Positions 17,636 through 26,248 of a DNA stretch of 64,000 bases are shown in pieces; the first letter of the stretch is position 1; each line of letters opens with the position of its first letter. The notes under the pieces were generated by a model. That model ran no database searches. It was not told where the DNA came from and worked only from the letters and a program-made list of their open reading frames with translations. This DNA is from Streptomyces flaveus. GTDB taxonomy: Bacteria > Actinomycetota > Actinomycetes > Streptomycetales > Streptomycetaceae. The position numbers and the translations under genes were made by a program. The stretch covers positions 1 through 64,000 of the forward strand of contig NZ_BMPQ01000026.1 in assembly GCF_014647675.1 (NCBI RefSeq). Reading direction: 5' to 3'.

Positions 17636-17718
17636 TTGCCTCCCCCGGCTCCCGAGGGCAGCCGTCGCGAATTCGCGGCCTGGTGCCTCGGTGATGGTCC
17701 GCCCGGTGCCCGCCCCCG

Positions 17719-18348
17719 TTACCGCCCGGTCCGGGCCCAGCGTGGGTCGCGGCCCGTCTTCGCCAGCAGTCGGTCGAAGGCGTTCGTGCCCTCCGGTACG
17801 GGTACCGGCTCGGCGAACATGCCCATCTGCCGGGCCGTGGGCGCCATTTCGGCCACGGTCTCGCCGAGTGTGTGCAGGACACCGGCGCCCTCCGGATCCG
17901 GCCGGTACTCCTGGCCGGTCGCCCGTGCCAGGTCCCAGACGTGCGCCGTCAGATCGAGCAGCACCAGGCAGCCGACCGTCCGCGCAGGCAGCCCCATGGC
18001 CCCCGTGGTCCCCTCCTCGACCCCCGGCTGTGACCAGGCCTCGACCAGCCGCGCCGCCGCCTCCGCGAACCCGTCCCGCCAGTCGTCGCCCGCTCCGACC
18101 CGGTCGGGCGTACTGGTGAAGTCCGCCGGTTTCCTGGCGGCCAGCTCCCGGAACTCCACGACCACATGGAAGAGGTGGTTGACCAGTGCCTTCACGTCGT
18201 AATCGGCGCACGGCGTCGGATGGGTGAGGGCCGCGTCCGGGATGGCCCGCACGACGGGCACGGCCTGGGCGGCGGCCGTGCCGAGCAGATCACCGAGTGA
18301 GGGCACACCGGCATTGGTCTCACTGATCTCGTTGATCTCGTAGGTCAT
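17719..18348 (-). CDS. TIGR03086-family protein (DinB/mycothiol maleylpyruvate isomerase-like)
   Basis: 209 residues. Four-helix DinB-like metal-binding fold typical of actinobacterial TIGR03086 proteins: THPTPCADYDVKALVNHLFH supplies the first metal His, and LDLTAHVWDLARATG the later His near residue 137. The family resembles mycothiol-dependent isomerases, but substrates are mostly unknown. Divergent from the AraC-type regulator at 18434, with 85 bp between starts. Confidence 0.85.
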   Translation of the reverse strand: MTYEINEISETNAGVPSLGDLLGTAAAQAVPVVRAIPDAALTHPTPCADYDVKALVNHLFHVVVEFRELAARKPADFTSTPDRVGAGDDWRDGFAEAAARLVEAWSQPGVEEGTTGAMGLPARTVGCLVLLDLTAHVWDLARATGQEYRPDPEGAGVLHTLGETVAEMAPTARQMGMFAEPVPVPEGTNAFDRLLAKTGRDPRWARTGR

Positions 18349-18433
18349 ACCGTGACCGTACGTACGCCCCCTCCCCGGCGGCTTGAAGAAACGCGACAGC
18401 CCTCAGCCGCTGCGGACGTCATACGATCCGGCC

Positions 18434-19255
18434 ATGGCCGTTCCCCGACGTGACACGCGAGGCATCGTCGACGCCGCCGAGCTGTTCTCCCGCGTCCGCT
18501 TTCGGCGCCGCGAACCCGCCGAGCCGCTGCGCCCGTATCTGGAGCACTACTGGCTGATCGACTGGGACCTGCCCGCGCCGTACGCGTCCCACGTCGTCCC
18601 GCACCCCTCCGTGAACGTCGTCTTCCAGGCCTTCACCGGGCGTGAGCCGTTCGGCGAGGTCGCGGGGATCGGCCTGGAGCTGTTCACGCAGAAGCTTCAG
18701 GCGCGGGGGCGCGTGTGCGGCGTGCAGTTCCGGCCGGGCGGCTTCCGGCCCTTCGCGCCGGGGCACGCGCTGACGGAGTGGACGGGCAGGCGCCTGCCGC
18801 TGGACGAGGTCTTCCCCTCGGCTCTCTCGACCGCGGGCGCCGTCGAGGCCGTACTCACGCCCGATGACGAGGACGCACGGGTCGCGGCCCTCGACGCGTT
18901 CCTGCTCTCACTCGCCCCGGGGCCCGACCCGCAGGCCGACCTCGCGATGACCCTCGTCGACCGCATCCGCACCGACCGCTCGATCCGCCGCGTGGCCGAC
19001 TTCGCGCGCGCCGAGGGCATGTCGGTACGGGCGCTGCAACGGCTCTTCGCGGCGTACGTCGGCGTCAGCCCGAAGTGGATCATCCTCCGTTACCGGATCC
19101 ACGAGGCCCTGGAGCTGGCCGGCACCCGGCGGGACATCGACTGGGCCGCCCTCGCCGCCGACCTCGGCTACGCCGACCAGGCCCACCTCGTACGCGACTT
19201 CACGTCGACGGTGGGGGTGCCTCCGGCGGCGTATGCGCAGGGCGGCGCCCCGTAA
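18434..19255 (+). CDS. AraC-family transcriptional regulator
   Basis: 273 residues from the ATG at 18434; no ribosome site is visible, so the message may be leaderless. The N-terminal 150 residues form a cupin-like sensing domain (LEHYWLIDWDLPAP, VQFRPGGFRPF). The last 100 residues are two HTH motifs (IRRVADFARAEGMSVRALQR, then YRIHEALELA...DLGYADQAHLVRDF) with the usual G-x-x-P-x-x-Y-A end. Likely acts on a neighbour, for example the divergent TIGR03086 gene. Confidence 0.88.
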   Translation: MAVPRRDTRGIVDAAELFSRVRFRRREPAEPLRPYLEHYWLIDWDLPAPYASHVVPHPSVNVVFQAFTGREPFGEVAGIGLELFTQKLQARGRVCGVQFRPGGFRPFAPGHALTEWTGRRLPLDEVFPSALSTAGAVEAVLTPDDEDARVAALDAFLLSLAPGPDPQADLAMTLVDRIRTDRSIRRVADFARAEGMSVRALQRLFAAYVGVSPKWIILRYRIHEALELAGTRRDIDWAALAADLGYADQAHLVRDFTSTVGVPPAAYAQGGAP

Positions 19256-19285
19256 GGGACCAGCCCCCACAGGTCCGCAGGTTCG

Positions 19286-19816
19286 TCACCGTTCCTCCAG
19301 CGGAGCGCCCCGCAACCGGGCGGTCTGTGTCGCCGTGAACTCCACCGTCCGCCTCATGTGACCGATGAGCAGGGCGAGTTCGTCGTCCCCGAGTTCCTCG
19401 AGGAGGGCGTACCAGTCGCCGCTCAGCCGCCGCCACATCCGGCCGAACTCCTCGGCCTTCTCGGGCACGGTCGCCACGAGTACGCGTCGCCGGTCGCCGG
19501 CGTCCCGCTGCCGTACGACGTACCCGGCCCGCTCCAGCCGGTCCACGAGCCGCGTCGCCGATCCGGTCGTAAGGCCTGTCAGCTCGGCGACGTGTCCGGT
19601 CGTGACCGGCCCCCTCTCCAGGCTGAGCAGGTTGAGGCACTGGAGGTCCGTGGGGTGCAGGTTCAGCTGGTCGGCGACGGCCTGGTTGAAGAGGGCGTAC
19701 AGGGCCATGCAGCGGCGTGACTCGGTGGCCAGCTCGGAGAGCAGACGGCTGCGCCGCGCATCGGTGGTTGTGCCGGACCTGGACATGGACATGGGCATGG
19801 ACCTGGAGAGGGTCAT
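19286..19816 (-). CDS. MarR-family transcriptional regulator
   Basis: 176 residues from the ATG at 19816; internal Met codons shortly after are alternatives. The winged helix is clear: LHPTDLQCLNLLSLE, TGHVAELTGLTTGSATRLVD (recognition helix) and DAGDRRRVLVATVPEK (wing with the DxRxR motif). The C-terminal helix supports dimerisation. It is divergent from the YnfA-like gene, 97 bp away, a plausible target. Ligand unknown. Confidence 0.88.
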   Translation of the reverse strand: MTLSRSMPMSMSRSGTTTDARRSRLLSELATESRRCMALYALFNQAVADQLNLHPTDLQCLNLLSLERGPVTTGHVAELTGLTTGSATRLVDRLERAGYVVRQRDAGDRRRVLVATVPEKAEEFGRMWRRLSGDWYALLEELGDDELALLIGHMRRTVEFTATQTARLRGAPLEER

Positions 19817-19913
19817 ACGGGGATGTATCCCACCGGGTACCCCCGACAAGCCCCGCGAACAGGTGACGGAACCGGCCCGTCGGCACGCTCTCGCCCCGTG
19901 CGAAGCTGCACGC

Positions 19914-20252
19914 ATGCTCGTCGCCCGTTCCGCCGCCCTCTTCGTTCTCGCCGCACTCTTCGAGATCGGCGGCGCATGGCTGGTCTGGCAGGGCGTACGC
20001 GAGCACCGCGGCTGGTTGTGGATCGGTGCCGGGGTCATGGCCCTCGGCGCGTACGGCTTCGTCGCCACCCTCCAGCCCGATGCGAACTTCGGCCGCATTC
20101 TCGCCGCGTACGGCGGAGTCTTCGTCGCCGGTTCGCTCGCCTGGGGCGTGGTCGCGGACGGCTTCCGGCCCGACCGGTGGGATGTGATCGGCGCTCTGGT
20201 CTGCCTCGCCGGAATGGCCGTGATCATGTACGCGCCCCGGGGAGGCGGCTGA
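19914..20252 (+). CDS. YnfA/UPF0060-family membrane protein
   Basis: 112 residues with four membrane segments, the usual size. The conserved opening ALFEIGGAWLVWQGVREHRGW and the YGGVFVAGSLAWG, GFRPDRWDVIGA segments define the family, a small transporter-like fold related to SMR proteins. Divergent from a MarR regulator. The transported compound is unknown. Confidence 0.9.
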   Translation: MLVARSAALFVLAALFEIGGAWLVWQGVREHRGWLWIGAGVMALGAYGFVATLQPDANFGRILAAYGGVFVAGSLAWGVVADGFRPDRWDVIGALVCLAGMAVIMYAPRGGG

Positions 20253-20362
20253 GAGGGGCGCTGCTGGCCTGAGGGTGTGGCTGTCTGCCTATCCTGGCGG
20301 GGATTCGAACGCCGACTCGCGCGAGAGAGCGCGAACCCGTACGCCCGCCCGAGGAGCAGCCC

Positions 20363-21133
20363 ATGACCGCCCCCGCCCCCAACTCCCGTATCGCTGTCGT
20401 CACCGGCGCGAGCAGCGGCATCGGGGCCGCGACGGCGCGGCAGCTGGCGGCGGCGGGTTACCGGGTGGTCCTCACGGCCCGCCGTAAGGACCGTATCGAG
20501 GCGCTGGCGGAGGAGCTCAACGCGGCGGGCCACCAGGCGGCGGCGTACGCGCTCGATGTCACCGACCGCGCGGCGGTGGACGAGTTCGCCACAGCCTTCA
20601 AGACCATCGGTGTGCTGGTCAACAACGCGGGCGGCGCGCTCGGTGCCGACCCGGTCGCGACGGGTGACCCGGCGGACTGGCGCCAGATGTACGAGACGAA
20701 CGTCATCGGCACGCTCAACGTCACCCAGGCCCTGCTCCCGGCGCTGACGGCGAGCGGCGACGGCACGGTGGTCGTGCTGTCGTCCACCGCGGGCCATGGC
20801 ACGTACGAGGGCGGCGCCGGTTACGTGGCCGCCAAGCACGGCGCTCACGTACTCGCCGAGACGCTCCGTCTGGAGATTGTCGGCACTCCGGTGCGCGTCA
20901 TCGAGATCGCTCCCGGCATGGTCAGGACGGACGAGTTCGCCCTTACCCGCTTCGGCGGCGACGAGGAGAAGGCGGCGAAGGTCTACGAGGGCGTGGCCGA
21001 GCCGCTGACCGCCGACGACGTGGCCGACACGATCGCCTGGGCGGTCACCCGCCCTTCTCACGTCAACATCGACCTCATGGTCATCCGCCCCCGGGCCCAG
21101 GCTTCCAACACGAAGGTCCACAGGGAGTTGTGA
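20363..21133 (+). CDS. Short-chain dehydrogenase/reductase (SDR)
   Basis: 256 residues, classical SDR. TGASSGIG (residues about 15-22) binds the cofactor, with Arg after the second strand (LTARRKDR) pointing to NADP(H). NNAG, then catalytic Ser (LSSTAG) and Y-x-x-x-K (YVAAKHG) are all present, and PGMV follows. The sequence is close to the YdfG-like group acting on hydroxy acids or amino alcohols, but the substrate is not certain. The stop overlaps the next start (TGATG). Confidence 0.92.
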   Translation: MTAPAPNSRIAVVTGASSGIGAATARQLAAAGYRVVLTARRKDRIEALAEELNAAGHQAAAYALDVTDRAAVDEFATAFKTIGVLVNNAGGALGADPVATGDPADWRQMYETNVIGTLNVTQALLPALTASGDGTVVVLSSTAGHGTYEGGAGYVAAKHGAHVLAETLRLEIVGTPVRVIEIAPGMVRTDEFALTRFGGDEEKAAKVYEGVAEPLTADDVADTIAWAVTRPSHVNIDLMVIRPRAQASNTKVHREL

Positions 21134-21312
21134 TGCCCGACTCTCAGGACGTCTCCGCCGAGTCCCCGGACTCTCCCGACTCCCCGGAAAAGCGCCGTCT
21201 GGCCCAGGAGAAGAAGAACGAACGCTACGTCTGGTGGTATCTGGCGTACTTCCTCTTCGGCATCCACATCGTGGCGTTCGTCATGATCTTTGCGGTCATG
21301 CATGCGAAGTAG
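21133..21312 (+). CDS. Small single-pass membrane protein
   Basis: 59 residues; the ATG overlaps the SDR stop by one base (TGATG), so translation is coupled. The N-terminal 20 residues are acidic and Ser/Pro rich (two ESPDSP-like repeats), then KRRLAQEKKNERY and one membrane helix (WWYLAYFLFGIHIVAFVMIF). Short proteins of this kind follow SDR genes in other streptomycetes as I recall; no function is known. Confidence 0.75.
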   Translation: MPDSQDVSAESPDSPDSPEKRRLAQEKKNERYVWWYLAYFLFGIHIVAFVMIFAVMHAK

Positions 21313-21336
21313 GCGCCACGTACGCGAGATTGACGG

Positions 21337-22599
21337 TCACGCACGCGAAGCAGTCGCCTCGGAGCGCCCGCCCTGCCCCGGAACCACTCGACGAGCCTTC
21401 CGCTTCCACTGCTCGATCCTGGCCTTGCGCCGCGCATCCCGCAGTTCCCCGAACAAGCCCTCATAGCGCGCGACGATCGGCTCGGCGTCGTACCGATGCG
21501 CGCTCGCCAGCGCCGCCCGCCCCATCTCCTGCCGACCGGACTCGTCCGCGATCAGGTCGAGCATCGCCTCCGAGAGGGCGCGGGTGTCGCCCATGGGGAC
21601 GAGGCGGCCGTCGACGCCCGAGGTGATGATCTCGGCGGGGCCGAGGGGGCAGTCCGTGCTGATGACGGGTACGCCGCAGCGCATCGCCTCGACGAGTGTC
21701 ATCCCGAACGACTCCGCGTCCGAGGCGCTGACCACGAGCGAGGACTGGGCGAACTCCGCCTCGATGGGGGTGCGCGGGCCCATGAGCTGGGCGCGGCCGG
21801 TCAGGCCGTGGCCGTCGATCAGTGACTGGAGGTTTTCCTTCTGGGCCCCGCCGCCGTAGATCCGCAGCTGCCACTCCGGCTCCTTCGGGGCGACCGCCGA
21901 GAACGCCTCGATCAGCAGGTCGAACCGCTTGCCGGGAACGAGCCGCCCCGCCGCCGCGATCACCTTCGCGTCCCCGGTGGAGGGGGCCACGTCGCGTGGC
22001 GCCGGCACGATGTTCGGCACGGCCGTGACCCGTACGCCCGGCAGCGGCATCCGCTTCCGGTACACCTTCGCGTCCGCCTTCGTCGTGGTCACGAGCGCGT
22101 CCAACTCGCCGTACTCCTCGGCCAGTACGGCCCGCAGCTTCTTGCTGTGCGCATCGTGGCTCAGGTGTTCCTGGCCGATGCGCAGGGCGCGGGGCGGGGC
22201 GAAGCGGGAGACGTAGACGTTGATGCCGGGGCGGGTGCCGATGACGACGTCCGCGTCGCTCTTCGCCAGGTAGTCGCGTACGCGGATGTCGGTGAGGCGG
22301 TTGTACTGCTTGGACCGCTTGTCGGCGGAAGGGAAGTCGGTCGGCGGCTCCGCGTGCAGGGGGTCCGCGAGGTCCGCGCTGCCTTCCCGTGTGTCCACGA
22401 GCGGTACGAGTGTGATGCGGGGGTCGATGTCGAAGCGCGGCACGTCCCGGTGGCGCGACATCGACATGATCGTGACCCTGTGCCGGTCGGCGAGCGCCGC
22501 GGCGAGGTTGAGTGTGGTGCGGACGGTGCCCCCGATGGCGTAAGCGTTGTGCAGCAGGAACACGATCCTCATGCGTTTCGCGGTCTTCCTACGCTTCAT
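21337..22599 (-). CDS. Glycosyltransferase family 4
   Basis: 420 residues from the ATG at 22599 (GGGGAAGG 10 nt upstream; MRIVFLL at 22572 is an alternative). GT-B fold: N-terminal IVFLLHNAYAIGGTVRTTLN with the acceptor-side glycine loop, C-terminal AAGRLVPGKRFDLLIEAF (donor site) and SASDAESFGMTLVEAM, the E-x7-E motif for the nucleotide sugar. The basic C-terminal tail (RRKARIEQWKRKARR) may contact the membrane. Donor and acceptor unknown. Divergent from a two-component system. Confidence 0.88.
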   Translation of the reverse strand: MKRRKTAKRMRIVFLLHNAYAIGGTVRTTLNLAAALADRHRVTIMSMSRHRDVPRFDIDPRITLVPLVDTREGSADLADPLHAEPPTDFPSADKRSKQYNRLTDIRVRDYLAKSDADVVIGTRPGINVYVSRFAPPRALRIGQEHLSHDAHSKKLRAVLAEEYGELDALVTTTKADAKVYRKRMPLPGVRVTAVPNIVPAPRDVAPSTGDAKVIAAAGRLVPGKRFDLLIEAFSAVAPKEPEWQLRIYGGGAQKENLQSLIDGHGLTGRAQLMGPRTPIEAEFAQSSLVVSASDAESFGMTLVEAMRCGVPVISTDCPLGPAEIITSGVDGRLVPMGDTRALSEAMLDLIADESGRQEMGRAALASAHRYDAEPIVARYEGLFGELRDARRKARIEQWKRKARRVVPGQGGRSEATASRA

Positions 22600-22692
22600 G
22601 CGGTGCGTGCCTTCCCCGTCGCGGCTCGTTGCCCTTGGTCCCTGGGAGACGGTGGCCGGGCGAGGTAAGCCACCGGTCCCTGCGGGGTGAGA

Positions 22693-22711
22693 ACCGGGTA
22701 AGAGACCCGGT
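22693..22711. promoter_or_regulatory. Inverted repeat between glycosyltransferase and response regulator
   Basis: ACCGGGT-N5-ACCCGGT, perfect 7-bp arms, centred about 62 bp upstream of the response regulator start and about 100 bp upstream of the divergent glycosyltransferase. It is a plausible operator for the adjacent response regulator. Confidence 0.4.
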
Positions 22712-22763
22712 CGTACCCCTCTCATCAGGTACTACGCGATCCAGGCCTTGGCAGACTGGGCGG

Positions 22764-23471
22764 GTGCCCCACACTGTGCTGCTCGCCGAGGACGACCGTG
22801 CCATCCGCCACGCCCTGGAACGCGCCCTGACGCTTGAAGGGTACGAGGTGACGGCCGTCGTCGACGGCGTGGAGGCGCTCGCGCAGGCCCATCGCCACCC
22901 GCCCGACGTACTGGTGCTCGATGTGATGATGCCGGGTATCGACGGCCTCCAGGTGTGTCGGGTGCTGCGTGCGGAGGGCGACCGTACGCCGGTCCTGATG
23001 CTCACCGCGCGCGTGGAGACCGCCGACCGCATCGCCGGTCTGGACGCCGGAGCGGACGACTACGTCGTCAAGCCCTTCGACGTCGACGAGGTGTTCGCCA
23101 GACTGCGCGCACTGCTGCGACGTACGGACACCCCCGTCGGCGTACCCAGGGAACAACAACGCATGCCCGGCGGCGGGCTCACCGTCGCGGGGCTGCGCAT
23201 CGATCCGCAGGCCCGGCGCGTCTGGCGGGGGGAACGTGAGATCGAGCTCACCCGTACGGAGTTCGATCTCCTGGAACTCCTCGCCCGCAACGCCGGCATC
23301 GTCCTCGACCACTCCACGATCTACGACCGTATCTGGGGCTACGACTTCGGTCCCGGCTCCAAGAACCTCGCCGTGTACGTCGGTTACCTGCGGCGCAAGC
23401 TCGACGAGCCGGGCGCGTCCGGGCTGATCCACACGGTGCGGGGTGTGGGGTACGTACTGAGGGAGGACTGA
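22764..23471 (+). CDS. OmpR/PhoB-type response regulator (MprA-like)
   Basis: 235 residues from the GTG at 22764. Receiver domain: acidic pocket AEDD (residues about 8-11), phospho-acceptor Asp in VLVLDVMMPGIDG (about 52), Thr/Lys switch residues in LTAR and VKPFD. C-terminal winged helix: ELTRTEFDLLELLARNAG through HTVRGVGYVLRED. It is followed directly by its sensor kinase and is closest to the MprA envelope-stress type. Confidence 0.93.
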   Translation: MPHTVLLAEDDRAIRHALERALTLEGYEVTAVVDGVEALAQAHRHPPDVLVLDVMMPGIDGLQVCRVLRAEGDRTPVLMLTARVETADRIAGLDAGADDYVVKPFDVDEVFARLRALLRRTDTPVGVPREQQRMPGGGLTVAGLRIDPQARRVWRGEREIELTRTEFDLLELLARNAGIVLDHSTIYDRIWGYDFGPGSKNLAVYVGYLRRKLDEPGASGLIHTVRGVGYVLRED

Positions 23472-24887
23472 GTGCCTTCTGCGAGGCGGCTGTTCGCGAG
23501 GCCGCGGCTGTCCTCGTTGCGGGCCACGTTCGCGGTGTCGTTCGCGGCCGTCGCGGCCGTCGTGACCGTACTCGTGGGATTTCTCTCGTACGACGCTGCC
23601 GCCCGGCTCGTCCGTGTGGACCAGCGGACCGTGTTCGAGGACGTGGTGCAGGACCTGCGCGCCCAGGTGCGCCAGGACGCCCTGACGGCACAGGACTTCG
23701 CCGCCTCCGGCACCGACGGCGGCCCGCGCGACGACCTGATCCGGCCGAGTGGCACGGTCGTGCAGGTGCTCGGGCCCGACGGCACGGTCGTCGACCGGGG
23801 CAGTCCGCCGCTGCCGGTCGATGCCGACGACCGGCGGGCCGCGTCGGCATCGACCGCCGGGCGGCTGGTGGAGCACCGCGACGTCGAGGTCGGCGGCGAG
23901 GTGTTCCGGACCGCGACCGTCGCGCTCGGGGGCGGGCGGGGGGCGGTGCAGGTCGCGCAGGAGTTCTCCGGTACGGAGGATCTGCTGCGCGAACTCCAGC
24001 AGCGGACCGTGCTGTTGGTGGCCGCGGTCGTGGTCGCCGCGGGCCTCTTCGGCTGGTGGCTGGCCCGCCGGATCACCTCCCGCCTGGTCCGCCTCGCGGG
24101 CGCCGCCGAGGACGTGGCCCGCACGGGCCGGCTCGCCACCCAGGTACCGGTCACCGGCCGCGACGAGGTCGCCCGCCTCGGCCGCTCCTTCGACCGCATG
24201 CTCGGCCGCCTCGCCCAGTCCGAGGACGACCAACGCCGCCTCGTCCAGGACGCGGGCCATGAACTCCGTACGCCGCTGACGTCGCTGCGTACCAACATCT
24301 CGATGCTCCGCCGCATCGACGAACTCCCGCCCGCGGCCCGCGAGGAACTGGTCGCGGACCTGGCCCACGAGTCCCGCGAACTGACCGACCTGGTCAACGA
24401 GTTGGTGGACCTGGCGGCGGGCCAGTCCGCCACCGAGCCGCCCCAGCAGGTCGCTGTCGCCGACATCGCGGAGGACGTGGCGGTGGCGGCCCGCCGCAGG
24501 ACAGGCCGGGAGATCGTCGTACGGGCCGCCGGCGAGACGGTGATGAACGGCCGCCCGGCGGCCCTGCAACGGGCACTGTCCAACCTGGTGGAGAACGCGG
24601 CGAAGTTCGACCGGGGTGGGACGGCCCCGATCGAGATCGAGGTGACGGGCGAGGACGGCGGCTCGGTCCGCGTCGAGGTCCTCGACCGGGGTCCCGGCAT
24701 CGCGGAGGAGGACCTCGGGCGGGTCTTCGACCGCTTCTACCGGGCGCCGGATGCGCGGAGCCTGCCCGGTTCGGGGCTCGGCCTGTCGATCGTGCGGGAG
24801 GTGGCGACGGCGCACGGGGGTGAGCCGTTCGCGCACCGCCGGGAGGGCGGAGGCTCGGTGATCGGGTTCACGGTGAGTGGCACGTGA
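23472..24887 (+). CDS. Sensor histidine kinase (MprB-like)
   Basis: 471 residues; its GTG follows the regulator stop with no gap. First membrane helix about residues 20-42, an outside sensor part of about 130 residues, second helix about 178-198 (VLLVAAVVVAAGLFGWWLA), HAMP, then HisKA with H-box HELRTPLTSLR, N-box NLVENAAKF, G boxes DRGPGI and GSGLGLSIV. All catalytic boxes are intact. Works with the response regulator upstream; the stimulus is probably extracytoplasmic. Confidence 0.94.
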   Translation: MPSARRLFARPRLSSLRATFAVSFAAVAAVVTVLVGFLSYDAAARLVRVDQRTVFEDVVQDLRAQVRQDALTAQDFAASGTDGGPRDDLIRPSGTVVQVLGPDGTVVDRGSPPLPVDADDRRAASASTAGRLVEHRDVEVGGEVFRTATVALGGGRGAVQVAQEFSGTEDLLRELQQRTVLLVAAVVVAAGLFGWWLARRITSRLVRLAGAAEDVARTGRLATQVPVTGRDEVARLGRSFDRMLGRLAQSEDDQRRLVQDAGHELRTPLTSLRTNISMLRRIDELPPAAREELVADLAHESRELTDLVNELVDLAAGQSATEPPQQVAVADIAEDVAVAARRRTGREIVVRAAGETVMNGRPAALQRALSNLVENAAKFDRGGTAPIEIEVTGEDGGSVRVEVLDRGPGIAEEDLGRVFDRFYRAPDARSLPGSGLGLSIVREVATAHGGEPFAHRREGGGSVIGFTVSGT

Positions 24888-24990
24888 GAGGGGTTGGTGC
24901 GACCAGCCTCGCCACGGCCCGTCGCACGCTGCGGACACCGGCGGTGGGCGCGGTGACGCTGGTCGCATGAACGAGGCGTACGAGGTGTGC

Positions 24991-25030
24991 GGGGAAGATT
25001 CTTCCGCCCATACGGGGAAGAATCTTCCCC
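24991..25030 (+). promoter_or_regulatory. Paired palindromes overlapping the ribosome site of the C-S lyase gene
   Basis: GGGGAAGATTCTTCC (24991-25005) and GGGGAAGAATCTTCCCC (25014-25030) stand in tandem with 8 bp between. The second ends immediately before the ATG at 25031 and its left arm GGGGAAG is the only Shine-Dalgarno candidate. It can act as a double operator, or as an RNA hairpin that hides the ribosome site. Confidence 0.6.
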
Positions 25031-26227
25031 ATGCTGCCTGAAACCGCCCCTGACGCCACTCCAGCCGCTCCCGCCCACCCCAACCCCCTGAGCCAACTCT
25101 CCCTCGAGCAACTCCGCCGCCGTACGAGCATGAAGTGGCGTACCTACCCGGAGGACGTACTGCCCCTGTGGGTGGCCGAGATGGACGTGCCGCTCGCCGA
25201 GCCGGTCGCGCGGGCCGTCACGGACGCGATCGCGCTCGGCGACACGGGCTACCCGGCCGGGACGGCGTACGCCGAGGCGCTGGCGGAGTTCGCCGGGAAG
25301 CGGTGGGGCTGGGACGATTTCGCCGTGGAGCGTACGGCGATCGTGCCGGATGTGATGCTGGGCATCGTCGAGATGCTGAAGCTGGTGACGGGGCCGGGGG
25401 ACCCGGTGGTCGTCAACTGCCCGGTCTACCCGCCCTTTTACCTGTTCCTGCGGAACATGGACCGCACCGTGGTCGAGGCTCCGCTGGGCGAGGACGGACG
25501 TCTGGACTTCGCGGAGCTGGAGTCGGCGTTCGACCGGGTCACCGAGGGCGGGCGCCGCCGGGTCGCGTACCTGCTCTGCAACCCGCACAATCCCACCGGC
25601 ACGCTCCACACCACCGCCGAACTGACCGCCGTGGCAAGGCTTTCCCACGCGTACGGCATACGTGTGGTGGCCGACGAGATCCACGCCCCGCTCGTGTCCC
25701 CGGGCGCCCGCTTCGTCCCGTACCTGACAGTCCCCGGCGGCGAGAACGCCTTCTCCCTGATGTCCGCTTCCAAGGCCTGGAACCTGGCGGGCCTGAAGGC
25801 GGCCCTGGCCATCGCGGGCCCCGACGCGGCCACGGAGCTGGCCGCTCTCCCCGAGGAGGTGAGCCACGGCCCCAGCCACGTGGGCATCCTGGCCCACACG
25901 GCGGCCCTCCGGGACGCGGGCCCCTGGCTGGACGCACTGCTGACGGGCCTGGACGAAAACCGCCGGCTCCTGTCCACCCTCCTGACCGAACACCTCCCCG
26001 CCGTCCGCTACACCCCCGCCGAGTCCACCTACCTGGCCTGGCTGGACTGCCGGGCCCTGCCCCTCGGCGACGACCCGGCGTCCGCCTTCCTGGACCGGGG
26101 CCGAGTAGCCCTGAACTCCGGCCTCCCCTTCGGCACGGGCGGCTCGGGCCACGTACGCCTGAACCTGGCGACGTCCGAGGAACTGCTCACGGAGGCGGTG
26201 CGGCGGATGGCGCGGGCGGTGGGCTGA
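25031..26227 (+). CDS. MalY/PatB-family PLP enzyme (cystathionine beta-lyase-like)
   Basis: 398 residues, aminotransferase fold type I. PLP lysine in LMSASKAWNLAGLK (about residue 245), N in LCNPHNPTGTLH, Asp-Glu in VVADEIHAPL, and Arg near the C-terminus in HVRLNLATS. PatB-like members split C-S bonds of cystathionine or related thioethers to give pyruvate, ammonia and a thiol; some have regulatory roles. The WVAEMDVPLAEP segment is typical. No partner gene is adjacent. Paired palindromes cover its start region. Confidence 0.9.
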   Translation: MLPETAPDATPAAPAHPNPLSQLSLEQLRRRTSMKWRTYPEDVLPLWVAEMDVPLAEPVARAVTDAIALGDTGYPAGTAYAEALAEFAGKRWGWDDFAVERTAIVPDVMLGIVEMLKLVTGPGDPVVVNCPVYPPFYLFLRNMDRTVVEAPLGEDGRLDFAELESAFDRVTEGGRRRVAYLLCNPHNPTGTLHTTAELTAVARLSHAYGIRVVADEIHAPLVSPGARFVPYLTVPGGENAFSLMSASKAWNLAGLKAALAIAGPDAATELAALPEEVSHGPSHVGILAHTAALRDAGPWLDALLTGLDENRRLLSTLLTEHLPAVRYTPAESTYLAWLDCRALPLGDDPASAFLDRGRVALNSGLPFGTGGSGHVRLNLATSEELLTEAVRRMARAVG

Positions 26228-26248
26228 GGGGGGCGCGGCGGGCCCGGC

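Noticed and set aside
19817..21121. Upstream extension of the MarR frame to 21121
   Set aside because: The extension runs antisense to the YnfA and SDR genes and has no protein features.
22725..24968. A 747-residue minus-strand frame
   Set aside because: Antisense to the response regulator and histidine kinase, Arg/His/Pro rich, with no family features.
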